A stretch of DNA of 64,000 nucleotides from Bacteroidota bacterium (GTDB taxonomy: Bacteria; Bacteroidota; Ignavibacteria; Ignavibacteriales; Melioribacteraceae), in NCBI GenBank assembly GCA_023397505.1, contig JAEWUC010000002.1:124001-188000 (forward strand), given 5' to 3'. Made by a program: the position numbers and the translations under genes. Below the pieces are notes generated by a model. It ran no database searches and was not told the DNA's origin. It saw only the letters and a list, made by a program, of their open reading frames with translations. Below, one piece after another: positions 18,301 to 25,827 of this stretch (position 1 is its first letter; every line of letters starts with the position of its first letter).

Positions 18301-21300
18301 TATGAAGTGTTTGAAAAGGAATTCGCTAATTCTCTGCGCATTGTAATTAAATATTGGAAATTGTTTTATAATGAAAAATCTGATCTTTCAAATAAGGAAA
18401 AAAGTACAGATTCGATTTTAGATGGGATATTTAAAACTTATTCCGATCTCGAATATGTTGACCAGGTTCTTGAAGATTTTAATGTTATAAAAAATCTTAA
18501 CAAGATTTCTAAAATTAGTCTTACTATCAGCAACATAATGCCTTTGTATCATGCATTCCCTCAAAACAGCGGTGTTTCTATAAATACGATTAGAGATTCT
18601 AAAAACTCCGTTTTCGAGTTTTACGAAAACATCGGAAGTTGTACTGATTTAAAAGGATTTATTACCAGCAAAGCGTTCACAAAAATTTATGAGAACCTTT
18701 TACCGCAGATTTATAAAAATATTCCTCTTATAAAACATCTCGATTTTAATACGGTTGTTGCCAAATACGGAAAAGCGACAATACTTAAATACATTAATAA
18801 CAAAATAGATTTTCAGCCATCAAATTATGTTCTCGACGATCCGGATGAAAAAAATATTATGAAAGAAATTTTAATCGAGATGGAAAATATTTTGTTTTCC
18901 GATTCGAAAGTTAAAATTCTTGCATTGAACGCTTCGAAAGATACTGCCGGAGATAAAGCTAAGCTCGAAGGCATGAACAGTATTCTTAAAAAACACATTG
19001 AAGAATTACTGCTTCATTTTAATCTTCCTTTCGGAATGGAAGGATCGGAACCTACGATAAAAGAAGTTATTGATATGACTGTTGAAAAATTTGAAGAGAT
19101 TATCGGTAAGCCGGTTGAAGAATTAAATCTCCAAAATTACACGAATGAATTTTTATCAAATGTTGTTGATGCGGAAATTCCGGAAACTATTAAAGCTAAA
19201 TTGATAGGATATGTAAGAAATGAATTAACAAACTTCTTGTTGGATGAGAAATATCCTTATCCAGAAAAACTACTACGCCTATTTTTATTACAACGCAATG
19301 ATGAATTCAAGAATATTCTTAAAACAAAGATAGGTTTGCTGTTTGCCCAAACATTGGAAAACAAAGATGCAGAAATAAAAATATTTACAGAGGAATATAT
19401 TTTCGGAATCTTAAAAGAAGAACTAAATGAAATAACTAAAAATATATTTAATTCAAAAAATCATAAAATTATTCAGCAAGAACTTCATGATGAAGTACGT
19501 GCCGCAGCATTATTTTTGATTGAACTTACAAACAAAACTAAAGCTACTGAATATTATAACAGGTACAATCATACTCTTATAAAATTTGTTGAAACTATGT
19601 TCAAGACTCAGAAATCGAGCATGAACGAAATGATACAACATGGAATTACGCTTCATAAAGATTTCAAGATGGAAGCTGACACCGATGGTGATCTTGCATG
19701 GATTAATAAGGTAATGACAAAATGCGGTGTTATTGGGTTGGAACAAACAGTGCAAACTCACACGAGAATAGCGACAGATGCGAAAAAAAGAATTTACCCA
19801 ATTCACAAAGCCGATCGTACCGAAACGCATGCTGAAAAAGATTTTTCGGAACCGCACGAATATATTAAAAGTATGGATCTCAAACCGGCTTCAGCATTCT
19901 TTGGAAAAAGAATGGCGAAGTTTATTGATAACATGGACGAAAACGATTACCGATGTAAAATTATCCAACATGGGTTGGTTAAAGTTCTTTACGTATTCCA
20001 AAAAAGTTACATAAAATATTTAACAGATAATTTTCGTTTAATTCAAGCCGACGAAGTGAGCGTGGAAGATGTTAAGAAATTTATGCCGGATGTAATTCTG
20101 TTTTACGGCGCTCCGGAAAAAGTAATTTCATTTCCACAAATTGGTTTTTTCGATTTGAAAGGTCCGAATGGAAATATTAAAACTTTGGTGACACCGCTTA
20201 AAAAGGAAGTTGATTACTTCGGCAATATAAAAAAGCCTTGGTTAACGATGATGAACGAAAAAGTGAAAGAGATGGGCGGAATCCCGATTCACGGATCCTT
20301 ATTCGCTGTTGAAGAAGAAGACGGCAGTTTGTTTGTAGTGCAGGTTGCGGGGGACAGCGGCGTTGGTAAATCCGAAATGCTGGCAGCGATGATGTTGAAA
20401 TGGTTGAAAAAAGATTTGCAGGGCGTTCGTTCAATTAAAATGATTGCGGGCGATATGTTCTACATTTTTGCCGACAATGAAGGAAATATTTACGGTGTTG
20501 GAACTGAAGAAGGTGATTTCTCAAGAGTTACGGATTTTGATCCTGATTTTATAAAATACTATTATTCATTATTCGCGAAAGCCGCCGACAGCAATGTTGA
20601 AGATTTGAATTCAAGAAGTACGATAAGCGGATTGTGTGATATTTCAATGCCGTTTAAAATTGATATCATTTTAACAGCCAGCAATTATGCACGCGCCGAA
20701 GCGGGGATTACACGTTATGAAAACCCTGAAAACTTTTTATTGTACCGCGATTCACACGGCGAGCGAAAAGAAAAGGCAACAAGCTCAGATAATCCGCATC
20801 TGCAAAGAACTTTGTTAAGATACACCGGTGATAAAAATATTGTTGATGTTATGGATAAACACGGTAATTATATTGACGATGTCTTGAATTGGGAAAAAGA
20901 CGAACACACAAAAAAATATTACCTGTGCGCTTCGTATAAAATGATCGACAAAATTGATATTGAGGATGTTGTTAATAAAATTTTTAACGGGAAAAAATTC
21001 AAAATCAAAAACGAATCATATAAAGTTGTAAAGGTTCATTTTGATATTATCAAAAACAAATTCCTTGCAAGTTGTGTTGGGCTTCAGAATGAAAAATTGG
21101 GAGAAACTGTCGAATCCAAGCGTGAATATTTAATTGATAGAGATATGTTCAGCAATATTTTTAATTCACTTGCAAGCACACCGGCCGGACAACCTTTCCT
21201 TGCTGAAGAAGGACAGCTTGAATCCAGGAATAATTTGATAAATATTCTAAAGGGAGGAGCAGACGGTAACGCGAAAGGAAAGAATATAAAACTTGGGATT

Positions 21301-21942
21301 CTTTCAACCGACTTGGGAAGAAAAGGCAAAGAAATTACAGGTCCGCAAGCCGCAGCAGAAGATATGAAAACAATGATTCATGAAGCTAGAATTTTCAGAA
21401 ACGATATAAATGAAAAGAAAAACTTTGTGCAAAAACTTGTTTACGAAAAATATAATCATATATTCAACAGCCATAAACACAACAGTGAAGTCTGCAGATA
21501 TAACTTTTTATTGTTCCAGCTTGAGCAAATGAGGAAAGCAAAATTTGTTAGAGTTGATGATTTGAAATCGCCGGTTGATCTTTCCGGTATAAAAGGTTTT
21601 CAGCAATTAAATTCCGAAAAAGAATTCAGCCCATTGCTTGTAACACCAAATATTAATTTTGAATTGAACTCGGTATGCGAAACCTATGAACAATTGATGA
21701 GTTTACCGAGCAATCCCGAATTCGCCGATGAATTTTATGAAGATTCGGAAAAATTGTACATAGCCGAAGGATATGGTGAAGATACAATTGTGAATAATTT
21801 AATACTTCAAATTCTTGTTGTTAGCGGGTACTTGACAATTGAAGATATAACACGTGGAAAAATTACGGAAAAAGTTAACCGTGAGACTTTAGCAGCTGCT
21901 AAGTTTGCTGCTGTAAAAAGAATTACAGGAAAGAAAAAATAA
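15310..21942 (+). CDS. giant protein: aminotransferase-like domain plus HprK/PEPCK-like P-loop domain
   Basis: A 2210-residue protein with no signal peptide. The middle part (about 440-1060) has hallmarks of fold-type I aminotransferases: NDPSNPSGY at 669-677, DEAY at 702-705, a segment around Lys746 (STTKNLGATGNRLG) that fits the class I PLP-lysine signature, and a late FLRFSLG with Arg984 that could bind a carboxylate. Around 1640-1780 it has an HprK/PEPCK-like P-loop region: IHGSLFA (1660-1666) then GDSGVGKSE (1681-1689, Lys1687). The first 440 residues, about 1060-1600 and the last 400 are largely helical and unrecognised. It stands alone, with a terminator after it and cellobiose phosphorylase downstream. 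An ATP-regulated metabolic enzyme or a kinase of unknown target are both possible. Confidence 0.75.
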   Translation: MQLPGKPIANLQSDAKDFIDLYRSLGERAENFLPNHILDNLKNFVKLCCEEPIDPVRQILQIEKNVLELKELIPGYTDVSLILFPHEDSKAFLYRTKKQVFADKLKSLIETELVDEKTKQQTLNILNTHDYSIGTPPVAQSQIDLMYKLVLGDDVRELRKFRDVIGVNGDVEEAHWNYFMDVLEQMIVQSTHYTTNTEKKDFLQRTEMTVNFKGLNGFIRTVVGGGAKTVIELLSAEVFNSKDVKVIDFVDGNSLFEEIKNDMTSIFVVKVKNMRKNIFNDIKWFPYLTRIVIVDDSPESQSTNTSLVFGIHNKIINTLNKVHTKKLGALANTQLNLRLILDKVSDENLEIFRKCSEKKIAEYEEELNDFRKEQVGELNNLKKDVSLFKFNDYAKQIIKDKYAIKKLHDYIVLIQNCKDPKKLQKQNKELIHEFESRTKSYFYSNIEQVNIAAIVEGGGRSQLRTYGEYLLQRKLKPVDPKITAKCKTIIDIIPNNYQRTLKNHFHKNFGVNLFLERYKQYITKVENESNNKGRFTNFLIDIGINEDYQKKSPEEQAVIKEFISNLANLDITTIADDVQMIIRDILFHAIIKPYILFNTEASWEYKDLFPVDRFDINPFDLEVGLTEEKRIDFERLFHRLNRMKSTFQLFDDTGNLWDRFCENLTIIINDPSNPSGYTDFNNPSLIKFLKFLNNNKITLLLDEAYSDAIKIDDPDEPKWRTISRYVMNNIGSLPNISIVSSLSTTKNLGATGNRLGSLIASPVRKDVLEFAKKQNSIEKGNTNSLYMLVNTIEAAQLSKKIKDRMESELPKDASRHKIKSAIEKYIIDEIISYAEKKADDKKGNAIKRFSPFEGSPLHIFLLEELVSLDKLDVLGLPDDFKYKGEPFYKYYQEHLVKEINKFRVNKLFRQECNKRLTMIKNSARDVIKNESAENYCEILESDGSYLFNLWLKEFFNYQDLEKFTKKLAEQRGISVVPYQTGFLRFSLGDYIEGSEQSYEVFEKEFANSLRIVIKYWKLFYNEKSDLSNKEKSTDSILDGIFKTYSDLEYVDQVLEDFNVIKNLNKISKISLTISNIMPLYHAFPQNSGVSINTIRDSKNSVFEFYENIGSCTDLKGFITSKAFTKIYENLLPQIYKNIPLIKHLDFNTVVAKYGKATILKYINNKIDFQPSNYVLDDPDEKNIMKEILIEMENILFSDSKVKILALNASKDTAGDKAKLEGMNSILKKHIEELLLHFNLPFGMEGSEPTIKEVIDMTVEKFEEIIGKPVEELNLQNYTNEFLSNVVDAEIPETIKAKLIGYVRNELTNFLLDEKYPYPEKLLRLFLLQRNDEFKNILKTKIGLLFAQTLENKDAEIKIFTEEYIFGILKEELNEITKNIFNSKNHKIIQQELHDEVRAAALFLIELTNKTKATEYYNRYNHTLIKFVETMFKTQKSSMNEMIQHGITLHKDFKMEADTDGDLAWINKVMTKCGVIGLEQTVQTHTRIATDAKKRIYPIHKADRTETHAEKDFSEPHEYIKSMDLKPASAFFGKRMAKFIDNMDENDYRCKIIQHGLVKVLYVFQKSYIKYLTDNFRLIQADEVSVEDVKKFMPDVILFYGAPEKVISFPQIGFFDLKGPNGNIKTLVTPLKKEVDYFGNIKKPWLTMMNEKVKEMGGIPIHGSLFAVEEEDGSLFVVQVAGDSGVGKSEMLAAMMLKWLKKDLQGVRSIKMIAGDMFYIFADNEGNIYGVGTEEGDFSRVTDFDPDFIKYYYSLFAKAADSNVEDLNSRSTISGLCDISMPFKIDIILTASNYARAEAGITRYENPENFLLYRDSHGERKEKATSSDNPHLQRTLLRYTGDKNIVDVMDKHGNYIDDVLNWEKDEHTKKYYLCASYKMIDKIDIEDVVNKIFNGKKFKIKNESYKVVKVHFDIIKNKFLASCVGLQNEKLGETVESKREYLIDRDMFSNIFNSLASTPAGQPFLAEEGQLESRNNLINILKGGADGNAKGKNIKLGILSTDLGRKGKEITGPQAAAEDMKTMIHEARIFRNDINEKKNFVQKLVYEKYNHIFNSHKHNSEVCRYNFLLFQLEQMRKAKFVRVDDLKSPVDLSGIKGFQQLNSEKEFSPLLVTPNINFELNSVCETYEQLMSLPSNPEFADEFYEDSEKLYIAEGYGEDTIVNNLILQILVVSGYLTIEDITRGKITEKVNRETLAAAKFAAVKRITGKKK

Positions 21943-21970
21943 GATTTAACTTGTTCGTTAATTATTATAT

Positions 21971-22003
21971 AAAGAGCTTGATGATTATTTATCAAGCTCT
22001 TTT
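21971..22003 (+). terminator. rho-independent terminator of the giant gene
   Basis: A perfect 12-bp stem (21971-21982 with 21991-22002), an 8-base loop and following T residues, 28 bases after the stop codon. Confidence 0.85.
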
Positions 22004-22044
22004 AGTTTTTACTTAATAGCATTACGAAGGTTGTTATTCCGTTA

Positions 22045-22075
22045 TTTGAATTAAATACTTTTGAAAATATATTTA
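22045..22075 (+). promoter_or_regulatory. predicted promoter of cellobiose phosphorylase
   Basis: TTTG (22045-22048), a 19-base spacer and TATATTTA (22068-22075). This nearly matches the Bacteroidetes form TTTG-N19-TAnnTTTG and lies 59 bases before the ATG, after the previous terminator. Confidence 0.5.
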
Positions 22076-22134
22076 CTATTAGATTATTCGATCATAAACT
22101 CATTTTAACAACAACGACATAAACGAGGATTAAA

Positions 22135-24573
22135 ATGAAATACGGTTTTTTCGACGACCAGCAAAAAGAATATGTCATAATACGACCAGACACGCCGTTG
22201 CCGTGGATAAACTATTTGGGCACAGAAAATTTTTACGGAATAATTTCAAACACTGCGGGCGGTTACTGCTTTTATCAAGATTCCAGACTTCGACGTTTGA
22301 CACGCTACCGATATAATAATATTCCTATGGACAGCAATGGACGTTATCTTTATATAAAAGACGGCGATACAATTTGGAACCCGATGTGGAAACCTATGCG
22401 TGTTGCACTTGATAAATACGAATGCCGGCACGGTATAGGCTATACGAAAATTACCGGACAAAAAAATGATCTCGAAGTTTCTTCTTTGTTTTTTATTCCT
22501 CTCGAATCAAGAAACGAAATATGGAATGTGCAGATAAAAAATCATTCAAAAGAAGTAAAGAAAATTCGCATGTGGGGTTTTGTTGAGTGGTGTTTATGGG
22601 AAGCCAACGACGATATGACAAACTTCCAAAGAAATTATTCAACCGGGCAAGTGGAAATTGAAGACGGGGTAATTTTTCATAAAACAGAATATAGGGAACG
22701 TAGAAATCATTACGCATATTTTGCATCGGGTGAAAAGACAACGGGATACGACAGCAGCCGCGATGCCTTTGTCGGGGTTCATAATGGATTGGATGCGCCT
22801 CAAGCTATAATAGATGGGGAATGTAAAAACAGCACAGCCTACGGCTGGCTTCCAATAGGCGTTCATCAAATTGATTATGAGATAAAACCCGGTGAAACAA
22901 AAACAATGAATTTTATTTTAGGTTACGCGGAAAATCCTACGGATAATAAATTTTTAGATAATGGTAAAATTAGAAAGGATGAATTTGAAGAAGTTCGAAA
23001 AAAATATGCTGGCGCATCCGCAGTTTTGACTGCTTTTGAAGTTCATAAAAAATATTGGAATGATCTGCTTTCATCGTATAATGTTGACTCGCCTGATACA
23101 ATTGTAAATCGCATGGCTAATATTTGGAATCAGTATCAATGCATGGTTACGTTTAACATGTCGCGTTCAACTTCGATGTATGAATCGGGAATCGGGCGCG
23201 GAATGGGTTACCGCGATAGTAATCAAGATGTGCTTGGTTTTGTACATATGATACCTTCGAGAGCGCGCCAAAGAATTTTAGATATCGCTTCAACACAACT
23301 TTCCGACGGTACCTGCTATCATCAATACCAACCGCTGACTAAAAAAGGTAATGCAGATATCGGAGGCGGTTTTAACGATGATCCGCTTTGGCTGATACTT
23401 TCTACTTCTGCATATATCAAAGAAACTGGCGATAAAAGTATCTTAAATGCAAAAGCAGGTTTTGCAGATGTGGGAAATTCCGAAGCAACATTGATGGATC
23501 ATCTTCACATATCATTAAAATATACGTTGGATAACTGCGGACCGCACGGGCTTCCGTTAATTGGCCATGCCGATTGGAATGATTGTCTGAATCTAAATTG
23601 CTTCTCAACAACTCCTGGTGAAAGTTTCCAACTTGCCGGGCATATCGAAAATGATAGAGTTGCAGAATCGGTTATGATCGCTGGATTATTCTGCAAAGCT
23701 TGTGATGAAATGTCTGGTATTTTAAATTTCATCGGTGAGAATGAAAAAGCAAAACAATATTTAACTCAAGCAGAAGAAATGAAACAAGTGATTTATGAGC
23801 ACGGTTGGGATGGTGAGTGGTTTTTACGTGCTTATGATTCTTACAGCAATAAACTTGGTTCTAAAGAAAATGAAGAAGGAAAAATTTTTATCGAGAGTCA
23901 GGGTTGGTGCGTTTTAGGTAATGTCGGTTTGGAAAACGGTTATGCGCTAAAAGCATTGGACAGTGTAAACAAACATCTTGCAACGCCAAACGGTATTATC
24001 TTACAGCAGCCTGCATTCAGCAAGTATTATGTTCATCTTGGCGAAGTAAGTTCTTATCCTCCCGGCTATAAAGAAAATGCAGGAATTTTTACGCACAACA
24101 ATACATGGATTCAAATTGCGGAAACTATTATCGGAAGAGGCGATAGAGCGATGGAATATTACAAAGCAATTTGTCCGCCGAGTAAGGAAGATCAAATAGA
24201 TATTTATAGAAGTGAGCCTTATGTGTATAGTCAAATGACTGCTGGAAGAGATGCACCTACTCCCGGCGAGGGAAAAAATTCATGGCTTACTGGAACAGTT
24301 GCATGGTCGTTCATAACATTATCGCAATACATTTTGGGTGTCCGCCCTGATTTCGACGGACTTGTAATTGATCCTTGTATCCCAAGTGATTGGAAAAAAT
24401 TCAAAGTTGTCAGGAAATTTAGAGGTGATGTTTACAATATAAGTTTTAGCAATCCGAAAGGAATTTGCAAAGGCGTTAGGAAGATTACACTTGATAGAAA
24501 AGAAATTAAGGGCAATAAAATTCCAGTTCAGAACGATAAGAAAGAGCATTCTGTAGAAGTTGAATTAGGATAA
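22135..24573 (+). CDS. cellobiose phosphorylase (GH94)
   Basis: An 812-residue cytoplasmic GH94 phosphorylase that splits cellobiose with phosphate into glucose and alpha-glucose 1-phosphate. From memory it closely resembles clostridial cellobiose phosphorylase along its whole length (811 residues there): WINYLGTENF, SNTAGGYCFYQDSRLRRLTRY, MTNFQRNYSTG, GFNDDPLWL (413-421), HADWNDCLN with the general-acid Asp in DWND (480-483), and NSWLTGTVAWSF. Chitobiose phosphorylase is the main alternative, but length and motifs favour cellobiose. It has its own promoter-like sequence. The LuxR-type regulator and susC-susD that follow suggest a beta-glucan uptake and use locus; that link is inference. Confidence 0.92.
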   Translation: MKYGFFDDQQKEYVIIRPDTPLPWINYLGTENFYGIISNTAGGYCFYQDSRLRRLTRYRYNNIPMDSNGRYLYIKDGDTIWNPMWKPMRVALDKYECRHGIGYTKITGQKNDLEVSSLFFIPLESRNEIWNVQIKNHSKEVKKIRMWGFVEWCLWEANDDMTNFQRNYSTGQVEIEDGVIFHKTEYRERRNHYAYFASGEKTTGYDSSRDAFVGVHNGLDAPQAIIDGECKNSTAYGWLPIGVHQIDYEIKPGETKTMNFILGYAENPTDNKFLDNGKIRKDEFEEVRKKYAGASAVLTAFEVHKKYWNDLLSSYNVDSPDTIVNRMANIWNQYQCMVTFNMSRSTSMYESGIGRGMGYRDSNQDVLGFVHMIPSRARQRILDIASTQLSDGTCYHQYQPLTKKGNADIGGGFNDDPLWLILSTSAYIKETGDKSILNAKAGFADVGNSEATLMDHLHISLKYTLDNCGPHGLPLIGHADWNDCLNLNCFSTTPGESFQLAGHIENDRVAESVMIAGLFCKACDEMSGILNFIGENEKAKQYLTQAEEMKQVIYEHGWDGEWFLRAYDSYSNKLGSKENEEGKIFIESQGWCVLGNVGLENGYALKALDSVNKHLATPNGIILQQPAFSKYYVHLGEVSSYPPGYKENAGIFTHNNTWIQIAETIIGRGDRAMEYYKAICPPSKEDQIDIYRSEPYVYSQMTAGRDAPTPGEGKNSWLTGTVAWSFITLSQYILGVRPDFDGLVIDPCIPSDWKKFKVVRKFRGDVYNISFSNPKGICKGVRKITLDRKEIKGNKIPVQNDKKEHSVEVELG

Positions 24574-24815
24574 TAAAAAATTTCGTAAATGGTAATAACA
24601 GGCAAAGAGAATCATACATTCTAAAAAATTTACCGGTTTTTCTTTTTTAAAACAGTTGATCCATTTATTAAAATATAGTTTTTCTAAAACTCTTCAAGTA
24701 TTATAATACCAAACATTCATGTAGTATCACGCGCATTTAAATGTGTGCAAAAATTTGTCAACCAACTTTCCTTTAATTAATAACGTCTTATATTTAGTTT
24801 TATTTCCGGGGGGAA

Positions 24816-25454
24816 ATGGCGACCGTTGTTACCGTTATTAAAGATGAGATTTTCCGCGAAGGTCTGACTTATCTTATTAATAACAGTGAAGGATGCAGAT
24901 GTATAGCTGCATTTTCCGATTATGATAGTCTGATGGGTTATTTTGTAGATAATCCGCCGGATGTTATTCTATTTGATATCGACATTTCGTTTGACCGAGC
25001 AGTGAGTTCAATGACTGAATTAAAATCGCAGAAGAAGGGTGTTATAATTATAGCGTTAAGTTATGATGATTGTTACGAAAAAGTTTATAGAAGCGTTAAT
25101 GCGGGTGCAGATGGATTTCTTGTGAAAAATATTTCTCATGTGGAATTAATTGAAGCAATTCAGGATGCATGCAAAGGCGGTGCACCCTTAAGCTCTTCTG
25201 CTGCAAAAAAACTGGTTGATTATTTTCATAAAAACGGTATATCATTTTCAATCAATAAAAACTACGATCTTTCGCCAAGAGAAAAAGAAGTTGTTGCAAA
25301 ACTTGTGGAAGGAAAATCAATGCGGGAAGTTGCATTTGATTTGTTTATAAGTATCGATACTGTACGTTTCCATTCCAAAAATATTTATAGAAAATTAAAA
25401 GTAAGAAACCAAGCTGAACTTGTCGCTAAAACTCTTCGCGAAAAATTAATTTAG
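24816..25454 (+). CDS. NarL/LuxR-type response regulator, orphan
   Basis: A 212-residue response regulator. The receiver domain (1-120) has the acidic pair Asp10-Glu11, the phospho-acceptor position Asp54 (ILFDIDIS) and the conserved Lys in FLVKN. Residues about 148-212 are a LuxR-type helix-turn-helix (LSPREKEVVAKLVEGKSMREVAFDLFISIDTVRFHSKNIYRKL). No histidine kinase gene lies in the window, so it is an orphan here. It sits between cellobiose phosphorylase and susC. A 12-base site, CATTCATGTAGT, occurs both 91 bases before its start and before susC, so it may control itself and susCD. The G-run GGGGGG just before the ATG resembles those before the small leader frame and susC. Confidence 0.88.
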   Translation: MATVVTVIKDEIFREGLTYLINNSEGCRCIAAFSDYDSLMGYFVDNPPDVILFDIDISFDRAVSSMTELKSQKKGVIIIALSYDDCYEKVYRSVNAGADGFLVKNISHVELIEAIQDACKGGAPLSSSAAKKLVDYFHKNGISFSINKNYDLSPREKEVVAKLVEGKSMREVAFDLFISIDTVRFHSKNIYRKLKVRNQAELVAKTLREKLI

Positions 25455-25643
25455 CCAATCTCGTATTGTTTAATCGCTTGCCTACATGATTGTGTGATGT
25501 TTTTATAATGTATCCATAAGTTATTCGGAAAAACAATCCATTCATGTAGTGGCTATTTTTTCCCTCAGTTAATATGTTGACCATCGAAAAATCATCAGGG
25601 CTATAATTCTAACAAACTAATCTAAAACCTACATATGGGGGGA

Positions 25644-25745
25644 ATGATGTCGAAAAGTTTTTACTTTTCTGCATTTCTTTATATTTCTGGATTACTCCGA
25701 TTTCCTGATAATAGGTTGAATGCTGTTCAACTTTTATCGGAGTGA
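25644..25745 (+). CDS. possible 33-residue leader peptide
   Basis: A short frame starts with two ATG codons directly after a run of six G (good ribosome site by position) and ends TGATGA. The 33-residue product is mostly hydrophobic and aromatic at its start (SKSFYFSAFLYISGLL). Its codons overlap the left arms of the nested hairpin, so its translation would open that structure, as in attenuation. It could be chance; only the placement supports it. Confidence 0.25.
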   Translation: MMSKSFYFSAFLYISGLLRFPDNRLNAVQLLSE

Positions 25746-25765
25746 TGATATGAAAATGCAGAAAA
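25665..25765 (+). promoter_or_regulatory. nested three-part hairpin in the susC leader
   Basis: Three stems lie one inside another: TTTTCTGCATTT (25665-25676) with AAATGCAGAAAA (25754-25765); ACTCCGAT (25694-25701) with ATCGGAGT (25736-25743), extendable to 11 bp with one G-U; and GTTGAA (25715-25720) with TTCAAC (25726-25731). The chance of three perfect nested pairings in 100 bases is low, so a cis-acting RNA structure or a remnant of a palindromic element is likely. Confidence 0.5.
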
Positions 25766-25827
25766 AATTTAATAAGTCCCAACTCAAAAACAAATTTCAT
25801 TTTAGTATTAAACTGGGGGTACAATGA
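25750..25827 (+). CDS. possible 25-residue upstream frame overlapping the susC start
   Basis: A short lysine-rich frame (MKMQKKFNKSQLK start) whose stop TGA overlaps the susC ATG as ATGA, an arrangement used for translational coupling. It begins inside the right arm region of the nested hairpin. The peptide itself resembles nothing I know and it may not be expressed. Confidence 0.22.
   Translation: MKMQKKFNKSQLKNKFHFSIKLGVQ

Larger units (their letters stand above)
25455..25823 (+). other. leader region of susC-susD with shared site and nested hairpin
   Basis: This 369-base gap carries CTACATGA at 25482-25489, its inverted match TCATGTAG at 25542-25549 (inside the 12-base site 25539-25550 also found at 24714-24725), two short frames and a nested hairpin (25665-25765). 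A weak TTGA-N21-TATAATTC may be a promoter near 25576-25608. No known riboswitch is recognised. Confidence 0.4.
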
